Counted from the stretch's first letter, positions 44,884 to 55,297 are shown. The stretch is 64,000 nucleotides of DNA from Oscillospiraceae bacterium (GCA_902798695.1 CADBXK010000002.1:1-64000), one strand, 5' to 3'. Program-made: numbers and translations. The notes: a model not told the origin generated them from the letters alone.

Positions 44884-46767
44884 ATGACAGTTAAAGTTAA
44901 AAATGCTTTTTTAGGATTTTTGGCTGTGAGTTTGTGCTTTATTTTAAGTTGTTTTAATGTTTTAGCGGAATACGACTCAGAAAATGGTGCTAATTTACAT
45001 CAGTTACCTGAATATAAATCTGAAGACTATGTTGTGAATAAGTACGATATAAATATTGTTGTAAATGAAAATAACACATTTGATATTGTTGAAAAGAGAA
45101 GTGTATATTTTAATAAACCTAAACACGGATTGCTCATTGAAGTGCCACTTAAGCGCGATATTTTACTATATGGATCATCAGTAAAATATAAGGCTCAAGT
45201 GTCTAATATTATTGTAAGTGACGCTCATGTTAAAAAATATAAAGCAAATGGAAACCAATGTATTAAGATTGGATCTTCTGATGAAACAATTGTTGGTAAG
45301 AAAGATTATACTATTTGGTACAAATATAATATTGGTAAAGATAGATTAAATGATAAAGATCATTTATATTATGATCTTGTTTCTTATGGACGTGATGCTC
45401 CATATGGTGGAATAACTTTCTCTATTACTATGCCTAAAGATTTTGATGCAAGCAAGTTAGGATTCTCTGCTGGAATAAGGGGTAGAAAGGATAGTTCAAA
45501 GGTTAAATATAGGGTTGATGGTAATAAGATAACAGGTAGGTATATTGGTGTATTACAAAAGAATGAAGCGTTAACTGTTAGATGTGAATTGCCAGAGGGA
45601 TATTTTGTTGGAACCGGTCTAGATGAGAGTTTTATTAATTATTGTTTGATAGGAATGTCTATATTATTTTTGATTATTGTTGGACTTATAACTATTACTA
45701 GTTTGAGAGGAAAACTAGGGCCTTTGATTGAACCTGTTGAGTTTTATCCTCCCGACGATTTAAATAGTTTGGATGTCGCATATATCTATAAAGAAGGAAA
45801 TTTGGAAGATAAAGATGCAACTTCTTTGCTGGTTTATTTAGCTAGTAAAGGATATGTGAAAATATCAGAGGAATCTGATGATGATCGTTTTCGAATAACT
45901 AAAATTAAAGAATATGATGGTAATAACGAAAGTGAACGGATATTTTTGGAAGGACTATTTGAATCTGGAAAGAATGATGTTGGTTATGATGATTTATATG
46001 ATAAATTTTATAAGACTGTAAATAGTGTTCAAAGGACGGCTGATGAAGCTAATTTTACTAAAATATTTAAAAAATTTGTTTTAACTAAATTTAATTTAAT
46101 TTTACTTATGGCACTTGTGATAACGATAGCAGTTGCGGGATTGAATGTTTATGAGGCGTTTGATAATTATATATATGTTGTAGGTGGTGCAATCTTTTTA
46201 TTGATGAGTGTAATCGTTTTAGGGTCTAAATTTAACTTGAAGCTTAGAGTTATATGGTTTTTGATACCTTGGGCGTTGTCTATTTTTATTTCATATAATG
46301 AAGGAACATATTTTTTGGCCAACTGTGTTGGCATAGTTTGTGTGGCCATTATGTTAGTTTGTGCAGCTTTATTACCAAAAATGACAGAGTATGGCCACAA
46401 TATGTTGGGCAGAGTTAAGGGTTTTAGAAACTTTTTAGTTACAGCTGAAAAAGATAGGTTAGAAGCCTTGGTTATGGATGATCCTCAGTATTTTTATAAT
46501 ATATTGCCATATACTTATGTTTTAGACATTTCTCAAAAATGGATTGAACAGTTTGAATCTATTAATTTAAAAGAACCTGATTGGTATGATGGTAGTAAAA
46601 CGTTTGATGTTTTTGTTTTTGATCGTATGATGTCAAGCACCATGAGTTCTATGACTCAAAAGCAGGAATCTTCTTCGAACACGTCTAGTTGGGGAAGTGG
46701 AGATTCTGGAACTGGTGGCGGTGTTGCTGGAGGAGGATATGGTGGTAGTAGCTGTAGTTCTTGGTAG
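44884..46767 (+). CDS. DUF2207 domain membrane protein
   Basis: A 627-residue protein with a signal peptide (1-29), an extracytoplasmic beta-rich DUF2207 domain (YDINIVVNENNTFDIVEKRSVYFNKPKHGLLIEVPL), a TM helix at about 250-272, a cytoplasmic winged segment (DATSLLVYLASKGYVKISEE), further TM helices at about 400-490 and a Gly/Ser tail ending GGSSCSSW. Its function is unknown; co-occurrence with lemA suggests envelope stress or secretion roles. ATG 44884 is the start. A terminator follows. Confidence 0.9.
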   Translation: MTVKVKNAFLGFLAVSLCFILSCFNVLAEYDSENGANLHQLPEYKSEDYVVNKYDINIVVNENNTFDIVEKRSVYFNKPKHGLLIEVPLKRDILLYGSSVKYKAQVSNIIVSDAHVKKYKANGNQCIKIGSSDETIVGKKDYTIWYKYNIGKDRLNDKDHLYYDLVSYGRDAPYGGITFSITMPKDFDASKLGFSAGIRGRKDSSKVKYRVDGNKITGRYIGVLQKNEALTVRCELPEGYFVGTGLDESFINYCLIGMSILFLIIVGLITITSLRGKLGPLIEPVEFYPPDDLNSLDVAYIYKEGNLEDKDATSLLVYLASKGYVKISEESDDDRFRITKIKEYDGNNESERIFLEGLFESGKNDVGYDDLYDKFYKTVNSVQRTADEANFTKIFKKFVLTKFNLILLMALVITIAVAGLNVYEAFDNYIYVVGGAIFLLMSVIVLGSKFNLKLRVIWFLIPWALSIFISYNEGTYFLANCVGIVCVAIMLVCAALLPKMTEYGHNMLGRVKGFRNFLVTAEKDRLEALVMDDPQYFYNILPYTYVLDISQKWIEQFESINLKEPDWYDGSKTFDVFVFDRMMSSTMSSMTQKQESSSNTSSWGSGDSGTGGGVAGGGYGGSSCSSW

Positions 46768-46806
46768 AATTAATAACATAATCAGATAATTTTATTGATA
46801 TTATTT

Positions 46807-46848
46807 ATCTAGTAATTTGTTTTTTAAGGCAGGTTACTAGATTTTTTC
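46807..46848 (+). terminator. Intrinsic terminator after DUF2207 gene
   Basis: A nine-bp stem (ATCTAGTAA, 46807-46815, with 46834-46842) and a T-run. Confidence 0.82.
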
Positions 46849-46931
46849 TATATTAACATGAATTTTATATGCTTTAAATATATATTTAATAGGGTTATTT
46901 TTAATTAATATATGTTTAGGGTGAGTATTTT

Positions 46932-48626
46932 ATGAGATGTTTTTCTGGTGGGTTGCTTATTATTTTTATTTTTGTTTTTTTATCTGGATGTGAAAACAAA
47001 CAAAATGATGAGATTATAGATGTGTTTTTTGAAAACGGTTTAATATACACCATGGATAATCGTGGAACTGTTTCTGAAAGTATGGCTGTTAAAGATGGTG
47101 AAATAGTGTTTTTGGGAACAGTTAATGATGGAGAAGAATATAAAAATAAAGCTCGAGAAGTGGTTGACTTAGATGGAAAAATTATTTTGCCGGGATTTAT
47201 AGATCCTTGTACCAAAATTATGCATAAATGTTTTGCTGATTTTTGTGTTGAAGGTGTGAAAGATATTGATTCTTTTGTTAATATTGCAAAAAATGAAGTT
47301 AAAAATTGTTTCGGTAAAGATATATGTGTTGGGTTGTTAGTTGATCCGAGCACACTATTTTTAGGTAATCATCGAGCTTATTTAAATGATATGAAGCAAA
47401 TTTTAGATCGAGTTAGCACTGAAAAAGCTGTTATTATTTTTTCTATGGACGGGAAATTTGCATGGTTAAATTCCAAGGCTTTTGAATATTTTGATATAAA
47501 TTTTCAAACACCCGTTCCGTGGGGTGGGGAAATATGCTTAAATAATAAGATTCGAGAGTGTTCGGGAATGATTTATGGAAATGCGTTGGATTTAGTGACT
47601 ATGATTAATGGCAGAGAAGATAAAATTATGTCTGGCTTTTTAGATTGGCAAAGCAAATTGAATTCTTTTGGATATACTTCAATAATGGTTCTGCCGGACA
47701 GAGGTTTTTCTAATTTATCATTTGATGTTTTAAAAAATCTGGAAGACTCTGGTAAATTAAATATTAGAGTGAGATCGGCAAATATAGTTAAAAATTATGA
47801 TTCGGATATTGAAAAGCTAGCGGAAAATTCGGAAAAATATAATAGTGACATGTTTAAGGTGGATTCTGCCAAGATTTATATTAACAATATTTTTGATGAG
47901 AGAGGTTTATTGCCATTTATAGGACCTTTTATGGAAAAATCATATGCTGACAAACTGAGTTATTGGGAGAGTCAGGAAGATTTAAATAAAATATATGCTA
48001 AAATAAACAGCAAGAAAAAACGTATATATGCAGATTATGATAATTTATCGGCCACTCGAATTAGTTTAAATGCTTGCGAATATGCAAAAAATAATTTGCC
48101 TAATGACTTTAGAAATGTTATATATAGTTTTAATGGTTTAAATGAAAATGATATACCTTTATTTAATGAATATGGAATAATTCCTATTGTTAATATTGTT
48201 AGTAGTAATACTAACATAGGAAATCTACAAAATAAAAACCATTTTTCTGTGAATGAGCAGTTTAAATCCATTTTTATGTCTGATTTGGATTCTGATTTTA
48301 AAGTTGCTATTTCTTTAAATTTTCCCGATAATTCAATTTTGAATCCTTTTGAGCAAATACAAATGTTCGTGAATGGTTTGCCGGTTAATATTAGGAAGGA
48401 TTCTATTAAAATGAAACAATTGTTAGAAAACATTATAAGAGGATATACTTTGAACGCAGCCTATTCAATGAATATTGATGATGTTACTGGCAGCTTAGAA
48501 GTAGGAAAATTTGCTGATTTTATGATTTTAGATAACGATATATTTGAAAAGGATTGTAAAAATATCTGCCAAATAAAGGTTATAACAACATATTTAAAGG
48601 GAAACGTTGTGTATAAAAATAAATAA
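46932..48626 (+). CDS. Amidohydrolase-like (YtcJ-type) lipoprotein lacking all metal ligands
   Basis: A 564-residue protein with a lipobox (LSGC, 17-20). The amidohydrolase-3 scaffold is clear: an N-terminal beta sandwich (FFENGLIYTMDNRGTVSESMAVKDGEIVFLG), GKIILPGFIDP, AWLNSKAFEYF, and a C-terminal MNIDDVTGSLEVGKFADFMILDNDIF. The metal motif normally ID-x-HVH reads IDPCTK (Cys93, Lys95), the DGH motif reads DGK, and the IHAIGD, IEH and GSDxP motifs are replaced too. It should be an inactive relative, perhaps a binding protein. The frame is intact. Confidence 0.8.
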   Translation: MRCFSGGLLIIFIFVFLSGCENKQNDEIIDVFFENGLIYTMDNRGTVSESMAVKDGEIVFLGTVNDGEEYKNKAREVVDLDGKIILPGFIDPCTKIMHKCFADFCVEGVKDIDSFVNIAKNEVKNCFGKDICVGLLVDPSTLFLGNHRAYLNDMKQILDRVSTEKAVIIFSMDGKFAWLNSKAFEYFDINFQTPVPWGGEICLNNKIRECSGMIYGNALDLVTMINGREDKIMSGFLDWQSKLNSFGYTSIMVLPDRGFSNLSFDVLKNLEDSGKLNIRVRSANIVKNYDSDIEKLAENSEKYNSDMFKVDSAKIYINNIFDERGLLPFIGPFMEKSYADKLSYWESQEDLNKIYAKINSKKKRIYADYDNLSATRISLNACEYAKNNLPNDFRNVIYSFNGLNENDIPLFNEYGIIPIVNIVSSNTNIGNLQNKNHFSVNEQFKSIFMSDLDSDFKVAISLNFPDNSILNPFEQIQMFVNGLPVNIRKDSIKMKQLLENIIRGYTLNAAYSMNIDDVTGSLEVGKFADFMILDNDIFEKDCKNICQIKVITTYLKGNVVYKNK

Positions 48627-48794
48627 TCCTTACAAAAATGTAATAATTGAGCATATTTTGTAAGATGATTATATGGAATTAGTGACATGTTTTTTGTTAA
48701 AATTAAGTTACAGAAAAACAGAAAGACAAATGGAGGGAAACAAATGTTTAAGATTATTATTGACAGTTGCAATCAAATGTAAACCACCATGTGT

Positions 48795-48823
48795 GTGACA
48801 AATGTTTTTGTTTGTGATATACT
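48795..48823 (+). promoter_or_regulatory. Promoter of fused ABC transporter gene
   Basis: GTGACA (48795-48800), 17 bases, TATACT (48818-48823). Confidence 0.7.
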
Positions 48824-48877
48824 GTAACTAGATGTTGACTTAGATAAAATAGTGTAAGGTTAAGGAGTGTGATATAA

Positions 48878-51175
48878 TTGTTAGAGTTGAAAAATATAAA
48901 AAAGATATATCATAGCGGCGAAGATGTGGTTGCGCTTAAGAATATGTCTGTTAAATTTGAAAATAAAGGGTTTGTTTCTATTTTAGGACCTTCTGGATGT
49001 GGAAAAACTACTCTTTTAAATGTTATTGGTGGTTTGGATGTATATGATTCGGGAGATTTGATTATTAAAGGAAAATCTACAAAATCATTTAAAACTTCCG
49101 ATTGGGATGCATATCGTAATAATTTTATTGGCTTTGTTTTTCAGAGCTATAATTTAATAAATCATCAGACTATTTTAAAAAATGTTGAAGTAGCATTAAC
49201 ATTGTCGGGCATTTCTAAAGCTGAGAGAACAAGAAGAGCCAAGCAGGCTTTGGTTGATGTTGGACTTAAAGATCAAATGAACAAAAAGCCCACTCAATTA
49301 TCTGGTGGACAAATGCAACGTGTTGCTATTGCTCGTGCTTTGGTTAACGATCCAGAAGTTATATTGGCCGACGAACCTACTGGAGCTTTAGATAGCCATA
49401 CTAGTGTTCAAATCATGGATATATTAAAAGAAATATCTAAGAGAAAGCTTGTTATAATGGTTACTCATAACGCTGATCTTGCTCAGCAATATTCATCTAG
49501 AATTATAAAAATGCTTGATGGTGATATTGAAGTAGACACTAATGTTGAAGAAATTGATGATGATGTGGCAGACAGTAGTTTTAGTGGGTTTAAGAAAACT
49601 TCTATGTCTATTTTTAATGCCATTGGACTTTCTTTTAGTAATTTGATGACTAAAAAATGGAGAACAATTTTAACCTCTTTTGCTGGAAGTATAGGAATTA
49701 TTGGTATAGCTTTGGTTCTTGCTATTTCTAACGGATCTAAAATTTTAATTAATGAAAAAGTTGGTAATATGTTATCTGATCAGCCTATAATTATACCAGC
49801 AGTAGTTTCTGATGACGGCGGATATGCCGACGGAAATAAACATCCAGAATATCCTGATAGTAGTGAACTAATTGTTGATGATGCGGAGGACAGAAAAAAG
49901 GGCCCTGGTGTACATAATAATGTTATCACTAAGGAATATATGGATTATATTGAAAAGATGAAGTCGGATTTAAAAGATGGTATACTTTCAATTAGAGATG
50001 CTAGATCACTTAAAATGAATTTGTTGTCAAAAAATGGAAATAAAATTACAGATGTTAAAGAGTTATATAGTAGTGAGATGCCATCAACAAAAGAAGAGTT
50101 TGATGAACAGTATGAATTAGTTGGTAGCACAAGTAGAATGCCCGTGGAAAAAGATGAAATAGTAGTTGTTGTTGATAAGCGTAACGAGGTTTCAGAATAT
50201 ATGATAAAAAATTTGGGCTTGACAAAGAATGATTTTAAAAGTGCTGAAAGTTTAGTTGGAAAAACTTTAGTGAAATTGGTTAATAATGATGATTATTATG
50301 TTAAACAAGGAAATATATTCAGACCAATTGATTCGGAAATTCCTAAAATATACAATGATACAAATAAATCATTAGCTCTTAAAGTTGTTGGAGTTGTTAG
50401 ACCTTCTAGAAAAGTTTCAGATACAAATAAGGTTGCCAGTGCGGGAATTGGATATACTGACAAATTAGAGAAGTATGTTGTAAACAATTCATTAAACTCA
50501 CAAATAGTTGCAGCTCAAAAAAATAGTGACATTAATGTTATTACTGGTGAAAAATTTAATAATGAGACTGAAAAGAAAAGCGCAATAAAAAATGTTGGTG
50601 GAGATGGAGTTCCTGAACAATTAAATATAGTTCCAGCTGATATTGAAGGATCTAAACAGATTAGGGAGTATTTAAATAAATACAATGAAGGTAAGTCTGA
50701 CGAGGATAAAATAATCTATGTAGATTACTCTAAATCAATTATTAAAACCTTGGAACAAGCTGTTAATATGGCTTCAATGGTTCTAATAGCTTTGGCTTCT
50801 ATATCATTAGTTGTTTCATCAATAATGATTGCAATTTTAACCTATGTTTCAGTTTTAGAGAGAACCAAGGAAATTGGTATTTTGAGAAGTATTGGAGCAA
50901 GGAAGAAAGATGTTTCGAGATTGTTTAATGCTGAAAATATAATTATTGGATTTATTGCAGGAACTGTGGGAGTAGGCTTAACATATTTATTATCTTCAGC
51001 GGTTAATGTGATTGCACATAGTGCTGTTAAAGAAATAGATTCAATTGCTGTTTTAAATCCTATACATGCGCTATTACTAATCGTTCTTAGCATTGGTATA
51101 ACTTTAATTGCTGGATTTATCCCTTCGAAAATGGCGGCAAGAAAGAAACCTGTTGATGCTTTAAGAACAGAGTAG
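48878..51175 (+). CDS. MacB/FtsX-type ABC transporter, ATPase fused to permease
   Basis: A 765-residue protein. The N-terminal ATPase (1-225) has Walker [13 protein letters not shown], signature [15 protein letters not shown], Walker [13 protein letters not shown] and a switch His ([10 protein letters not shown]). A permease follows with a first TM helix at about 262-285, a large extracytoplasmic domain (about 285-625) and three C-terminal TM helices in an FtsX arrangement with [21 protein letters not shown]. Such transporters drive lipoprotein or peptide export or antimicrobial resistance by mechanotransmission; the substrate is unknown. TTG start behind AAGGAG. Confidence 0.92.
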   Translation: MLELKNIKKIYHSGEDVVALKNMSVKFENKGFVSILGPSGCGKTTLLNVIGGLDVYDSGDLIIKGKSTKSFKTSDWDAYRNNFIGFVFQSYNLINHQTILKNVEVALTLSGISKAERTRRAKQALVDVGLKDQMNKKPTQLSGGQMQRVAIARALVNDPEVILADEPTGALDSHTSVQIMDILKEISKRKLVIMVTHNADLAQQYSSRIIKMLDGDIEVDTNVEEIDDDVADSSFSGFKKTSMSIFNAIGLSFSNLMTKKWRTILTSFAGSIGIIGIALVLAISNGSKILINEKVGNMLSDQPIIIPAVVSDDGGYADGNKHPEYPDSSELIVDDAEDRKKGPGVHNNVITKEYMDYIEKMKSDLKDGILSIRDARSLKMNLLSKNGNKITDVKELYSSEMPSTKEEFDEQYELVGSTSRMPVEKDEIVVVVDKRNEVSEYMIKNLGLTKNDFKSAESLVGKTLVKLVNNDDYYVKQGNIFRPIDSEIPKIYNDTNKSLALKVVGVVRPSRKVSDTNKVASAGIGYTDKLEKYVVNNSLNSQIVAAQKNSDINVITGEKFNNETEKKSAIKNVGGDGVPEQLNIVPADIEGSKQIREYLNKYNEGKSDEDKIIYVDYSKSIIKTLEQAVNMASMVLIALASISLVVSSIMIAILTYVSVLERTKEIGILRSIGARKKDVSRLFNAENIIIGFIAGTVGVGLTYLLSSAVNVIAHSAVKEIDSIAVLNPIHALLLIVLSIGITLIAGFIPSKMAARKKPVDALRTE

Positions 51176-51189
51176 AATATATAATAGAA

Positions 51190-51223
51190 AACATGCTTAT
51201 TGGAATGATAAGCGTGTTTTTTT
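51190..51223 (+). terminator. Intrinsic terminator after ABC transporter gene
   Basis: An 11-bp stem (AACATGCTTAT with ATAAGCGTGTT, one wobble), a seven-base loop and a T-run. Confidence 0.88.
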
Positions 51224-51327
51224 GTTGCTTTTTAGCAGGTTTTTCGAGGTGAAGTAACATAAAGATTAATTGTTAACAAATATAACTAATTAATAAAAAA
51301 TTTACAATTATGCCAAATAAATATGTG

Positions 51328-51355
51328 TTGAAATATTTTGTATATATGATATAAT
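51328..51355 (+). promoter_or_regulatory. Promoter of ribosomal protein operon
   Basis: TTGAAA (51328-51333), 16 bases, TATAAT (51350-51355). Confidence 0.75.
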
Positions 51356-51361
51356 AAATAG

Positions 51362-51649
51362 GTATTGTTATACAAGATATGCGTTGAAGCGAGAGATGGC
51401 TGTTATTTTAAGCAGGGAACTTTCGTGGAGTATGTCCGATTTTTAAACCGGGCGGCAGATTTGATAGAAGTTTGGGCGTGTTTTGCTTGCAGAACTGTGT
51501 GGGTTTTCCCATATAAGCTGTTTACTGATTTAATTTGCTGGAAAAACTATGTTTTTTCAGGTTTTTTATTGCTCAGTATTAGACACACCCGGCGACGTGT
51601 CAATGAACACATGCCGACTCTACACGATTTTTATAAGGAGGCGAGCAAA
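51362..51649 (+). promoter_or_regulatory. Structured leader of S10 operon with attenuator-like hairpin
   Basis: About 285 transcribed bases precede rpsJ. I see a hairpin around 51389-51425 (GCGAGAG with CTTTCGT), a TGGG/CCCA hairpin near 51499-51513, a terminator-like hairpin at 51538-51560 (CTGGAAAAAC with GTTTTTTCAG, 10 bp, 3-base loop) followed by GTTTTTT, and a GACAC/GTGTC hairpin near 51581-51600. This fits attenuation control of ribosomal protein synthesis; the effector is unknown. The open frame through it has no start signal. Confidence 0.6.
51538..51567 (+). terminator. Attenuator-like terminator inside S10 leader
   Basis: A 10-bp hairpin with a TAT loop followed by six T, 83 bases before the rpsJ start; it must be read through for operon expression. 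Confidence 0.65.
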
Positions 51650-51961
51650 TTGGCAGTCAAAGACAAAATTAGGATTAGACTTAAGAGTTATGACCATAGT
51701 ATAGTTGACGCATCTTGCAAAAAGATAGTGGAAACTGCTAAGAGAACAGGAGCTCAGGTTTCAGGTCCTATACCTCTTCCAACTAAAAAGGAAGTTGTTA
51801 CAATTTTGAGAGCTGTTCATAAATATAAGGACAGCCGTGAGCAGTTTGAGATGAGAACTCACAAACGCTTAATTGATATTCTGCGTCCTTCCAACAAAAC
51901 TGTGGAAGCTTTGCAGAGTTTAGACCTTCCTGCCGGTGTTGAAATTGAAATAAAACTATAA
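51650..51961 (+). CDS. rpsJ: 30S ribosomal protein S10
   Basis: A 103-residue first protein of the S10 operon, with typical [39 protein letters not shown] and [33 protein letters not shown]. It also forms NusE in antitermination. TTG start at 51650, behind AAGGAGGCG. Confidence 0.97.
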   Translation: MAVKDKIRIRLKSYDHSIVDASCKKIVETAKRTGAQVSGPIPLPTKKEVVTILRAVHKYKDSREQFEMRTHKRLIDILRPSNKTVEALQSLDLPAGVEIEIKL

Positions 51962-51990
51962 GTTTGTTTTTCGGTTTCTCTATTATTTTA

Positions 51991-52078
51991 AGGTCAAGTT
52001 GATTTTGCTATCAACCACTAACCGACAGGTCAAGTTAAGAAGAAGTTCTTAACCAATAACCGGGCTGATTTTTCGGCC
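51991..52078 (+). repeat. Tandem hairpin repeat between rpsJ and rplC
   Basis: Two consecutive units: 51991-52024 and 52027-52062. Both begin AGGTCAA and end CA(C/A)TAACCG. Between them the inner stems differ but pair: GTTGAT with ATCAAC in the first, GTTAAGAA with TTCTTAAC in the second. GGT and ACC can form an outer stem. A third hairpin GGCTGA/TCGGCC (52063-52078) follows and then the rplC ribosome site. Conserved flanks with changed but paired stems suggest a selected RNA structure. Confidence 0.65.
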
Positions 52079-52097
52079 AGTGAACAGGAGGAAGAAT

Positions 52098-52733
52098 ATG
52101 AAAAAGGGAATCATTGGAAAAAAGATTGGTATGACCCAAATCTTTGATGAACATGGAAAAGTTATTCCAGTAACAGTTATTGAAGCAGGTCCTTGTGTTG
52201 TTGTTCAGAAAAAAACTTTGGATAATGATGGATATGAGGCTGTTCAAATAGGATTTGGAGACTTAAAACCAAACAAGGTTAACAAACCTAAGAGTGGTCA
52301 CTTTAAGAAAGCTGATGCGGCTCCAAAACGCACTTTGAAAGAGTTCCGTTTTGATGATTGCTCAGCATACAATTTGGGTGACATAATCAAGGCTGATGCT
52401 TTTGAGGTTGGAGATTTTATAGATGTTTGTGGAACTAGCAAAGGAAAAGGTTTTGCTGGAACTATTAAACGTTATGGCAATCATACTCTTAAAGCTAGCC
52501 ATGGTACTGGTCCTGTTGCTAGACATGCAGGTTCTATGGCAGGTGCTTCAGATCCATCTCGTATTCCAAAAGGAAAGAAAATGCCTGGACATATGGGTGG
52601 AGAAAGAGTTACAATACAAAACCTTGTAATCGCTAAAATTGATGTTGAAAATAATTTGATTGCTATTAAAGGAGCTATTCCTGGCCCTAAAGGCGGAGTA
52701 GTTACTATTACAAGTAGTATTAAAAAAGCTTAG
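52098..52733 (+). CDS. rplC: 50S ribosomal protein L3
   Basis: A 211-residue protein; [34 protein letters not shown] and the glycine-rich [39 protein letters not shown] are typical. ATG 52098 behind GGAGGAAG. Confidence 0.98.
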   Translation: MKKGIIGKKIGMTQIFDEHGKVIPVTVIEAGPCVVVQKKTLDNDGYEAVQIGFGDLKPNKVNKPKSGHFKKADAAPKRTLKEFRFDDCSAYNLGDIIKADAFEVGDFIDVCGTSKGKGFAGTIKRYGNHTLKASHGTGPVARHAGSMAGASDPSRIPKGKKMPGHMGGERVTIQNLVIAKIDVENNLIAIKGAIPGPKGGVVTITSSIKKA

Positions 52734-52750
52734 GAAAGGAGGAAACATAG

Positions 52751-53374
52751 ATGGCAACCGTTGCAGTGTTAAACATGGAAGGAAAAAAAGTTTCCGAAAG
52801 AGTTCTTTTAGATTCTATTTTTGCAATTGAACCTAATGCGGCTGTTTTACATATGGCTGTTGTTAATCATCTTGCAAATTGTAGACAAGGAACACAGTCT
52901 ACTTTAACTAGAACGGAAGTTAGAGGAGGCGGAAGAAAACCTTGGAGACAAAAAGGAACAGGTCATGCAAGGCAAGGATCTATTCGTTCTCCGCAGTGGG
53001 TTCATGGAGGAGTTGCTTTAGGCCCTAAACCTAGAAGCTATCGTTTTTCTCTTAACAAAAAAGTTAAGAAAGTTGCGATTAAATCTGCTCTATCTGCTAA
53101 ACTAGCTGATTCTGAACTTGTTTTAGTTGATAATATTACTATGAGTGATTATAAAACTAAGGACTTTATTAAAATGTTAGATGCTTTAGGCGCTGATAAG
53201 AAAGCTTTAGTTGTTTTGCCAGAAGTAGATAAAAAGGTTGTTAAGAGTGCTTCTAATATAAAAGGAGTTAAGACAGCTTATGTTGGCGAATTAAATGTAT
53301 ATGATATATTGAATCACGATAAGCTTATTTTAGCTCTCGGTGCACTGGATAAAATAGAGGAGGTGTACGAATAA
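52751..53374 (+). CDS. rplD: 50S ribosomal protein L4
   Basis: A 207-residue protein with the RNA-binding loop RGGGRKPWRQKGTGHARQGSIRSPQWVHGG. It can act as an operon regulator in other bacteria. One base overlaps rplW. Confidence 0.98.
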   Translation: MATVAVLNMEGKKVSERVLLDSIFAIEPNAAVLHMAVVNHLANCRQGTQSTLTRTEVRGGGRKPWRQKGTGHARQGSIRSPQWVHGGVALGPKPRSYRFSLNKKVKKVAIKSALSAKLADSELVLVDNITMSDYKTKDFIKMLDALGADKKALVVLPEVDKKVVKSASNIKGVKTAYVGELNVYDILNHDKLILALGALDKIEEVYE

Positions 53375-53670
53375 TGAATATGTTTGCTCAAGATATTATT
53401 TTACGCCCTATTGTTACTGAGCACACTATGGAAGGTATGCAACAACGTAAATATACTTTTAAGGTTGCAAAAAGTGCTAACAAAATAGAAATTGCAAAGG
53501 CTGTTCAAGAATTATTTGGAGTTGAAGTTAAAAAAGTTAATACCATGAATTGCAAAGGTCGTTATGTAAGACATGGTGCAACAGGAGGATATCGTCCTGA
53601 TTGGAAAAAAGCTATTGTGACACTTTCAGATAGTTCGAAAACAATAGAGTTTTTTGATAATATGTTCTAA
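53374..53670 (+). CDS. rplW: 50S ribosomal protein L23
   Basis: A 98-residue protein near the peptide exit tunnel; DIILRPIVTEHTMEGMQQRKYTFKVAKSANKIEIAKAVQELFGVEVKKVNTM is typical. Start at ATG 53374 or the next ATG at 53380. Confidence 0.97.
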   Translation: MNMFAQDIILRPIVTEHTMEGMQQRKYTFKVAKSANKIEIAKAVQELFGVEVKKVNTMNCKGRYVRHGATGGYRPDWKKAIVTLSDSSKTIEFFDNMF

Positions 53671-53786
53671 TTGAATTATCAAAAAGGTGTTGTATGATAA
53701 GTTTTTTTGACTTGTCGCTAAACCAAATCGGATGTGTGAATCTCGTTAGTTAAGAGAATCCAACCATTCAAAAAGGAGAGATAATC
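53671..53786 (+). other. rplW-rplB spacer with hairpins
   Basis: A 116-base spacer, long for this operon. It contains GATAAGT/ACTTGTC (about 53695-53715) and a GGAT...ATCC hairpin with an inner TCTC/GAGA stem (about 53730-53762). No gene is present; the role is unclear. Confidence 0.4.
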
Positions 53787-54620
53787 ATGGCTATTAAAAG
53801 CTATAAACCTACTACTGCGTCTAGACGTAATATGACAGTTACAGATTATTCTGATTTGTCTAAGGTTAAGCCAGAAAAAAGTTTGCTTGAACCTTTGAAA
53901 AAGCATTCTGGACGTAATAACATGGGTAGAATAACAGTTCGTCATAGAGGTGGCGGAAACAGAAATAAATACCGTATAATTGACTTTAAACGTAATAAGA
54001 CAGGAATGGACGCTACTGTTCAAACTTTAGAGTATGATCCTAACAGATCCGCTCATATTGCGTTGGTTAAATACGAAGATGGAGAAAAAAGATATATAAT
54101 TGCTCCAAACGGTTTAAAAGTTGGAGACGTTGTTAGAAGCGGTGCAGACGCAGATATTAAACCAGGTAATGCGCTGGCTATGGAAAATATACCTGTTGGT
54201 ACATTTATCCACAACATAGAACTTTATCCTGGTAAAGGTGCTGTTTTAGTTAGATCTGCAGGAAATACTGCTCAGCTCATGGCTAAAGAAGGTAAATATG
54301 CTCTTGTACGTCTTCCATCTGGAGAGCTTAGAAAGATACCTGTTATTTGTTTTGCAACAATTGGTCAAATAGGAAACTTGGATCATGAAAATGTTAAGGT
54401 TGGTAAGGCTGGAAAAACTAGACACAAAGGCTTCAGACCAACTGTTCGTGGATCTGTTATGAACCCGAACGATCACCCTCATGGTGGTGGTGAAGGTAAA
54501 TCACCAGTTGGAAGACCTGGACCTGTTACTCCTTGGGGTAAACCAGCATTGGGTTATAAAACAAGAAAGAAACATAATCGTTCTGATAAATTTATTGTTA
54601 AACGCAGAAATGCTAAGTAG
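53787..54620 (+). CDS. rplB: 50S ribosomal protein L2
   Basis: A 277-residue protein with [28 protein letters not shown] and the C-terminal [44 protein letters not shown] containing the conserved His for subunit joining and peptidyl transfer. Confidence 0.98.
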   Translation: MAIKSYKPTTASRRNMTVTDYSDLSKVKPEKSLLEPLKKHSGRNNMGRITVRHRGGGNRNKYRIIDFKRNKTGMDATVQTLEYDPNRSAHIALVKYEDGEKRYIIAPNGLKVGDVVRSGADADIKPGNALAMENIPVGTFIHNIELYPGKGAVLVRSAGNTAQLMAKEGKYALVRLPSGELRKIPVICFATIGQIGNLDHENVKVGKAGKTRHKGFRPTVRGSVMNPNDHPHGGGEGKSPVGRPGPVTPWGKPALGYKTRKKHNRSDKFIVKRRNAK

Positions 54621-54644
54621 AACCGGAAAGGAGGCACATTATAT

Positions 54645-54917
54645 ATGGGAAGATCTATAAAAAAAGGCCCTTACGTTCAACCGGTATTGTTAAAAAGAGT
54701 TAAAGAAATGAATGAAAACGGAGAAAAAAAGGTTTTAAAAACATGGTCTCGTTCATCTACTATATTTCCGGATTTTGTTGGGCACACTTTTGCTGTTCAT
54801 GACGGCCGTAAACATGTTCCAGTATATGTTACTGAAGATATGGTTGGACATAAATTAGGTGAGTTTGCTCCTACGCGCACATATAAAGGACACGCTGGAG
54901 CTAAGACATCAAAATAG
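54645..54917 (+). CDS. rpsS: 30S ribosomal protein S19
   Basis: A 90-residue protein with [70 protein letters not shown]. Normal length. Confidence 0.98.
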   Translation: MGRSIKKGPYVQPVLLKRVKEMNENGEKKVLKTWSRSSTIFPDFVGHTFAVHDGRKHVPVYVTEDMVGHKLGEFAPTRTYKGHAGAKTSK

Positions 54918-54940
54918 GTCGAGAGGAGGTTAATTGAACA

Positions 54941-55297
54941 ATGGAAGCAACCGCTAAATTGAAATTTATTAGAATTTCACCTCGCAAAGTTAAGATAGTT
55001 CTTGATTTGATTCGCGGGAAAAATATAAAAGAAGCTATGGCTATTTTAAAGTATACTCCTAAAGCTGCTTGTGAAGATTTAGAGAAATTGCTTAAATCTG
55101 CTGTGGCAAATGCTGAAAATAATTTTAACATGGATTCTAGCAATTTATATGTCTCGGCCTGCTATGCTACACCGGGACCAACACTTAAGAGAATACGTCC
55201 TGTTTCTAAGGGAAGAGCATATAGAATATTAAAAAGAACATCTCATGTTACCTTAAAGGTTAAAGAGATGAATGAACCAAAAGGAGGGGAATCGTAA
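54941..55297 (+). CDS. rplV: 50S ribosomal protein L22
   Basis: A 118-residue exit-tunnel protein: [52 protein letters not shown] and [19 protein letters not shown]. Confidence 0.98.
   Translation: MEATAKLKFIRISPRKVKIVLDLIRGKNIKEAMAILKYTPKAACEDLEKLLKSAVANAENNFNMDSSNLYVSACYATPGPTLKRIRPVSKGRAYRILKRTSHVTLKVKEMNEPKGGES

Noticed and set aside
51365..51649. Upstream extension of rpsJ, or a leader peptide
   Set aside because: S10 begins at the TTG at 51650 with a strong ribosome site. The upstream part is structured leader RNA; it contains no leader peptide with a clear start and codon bias.
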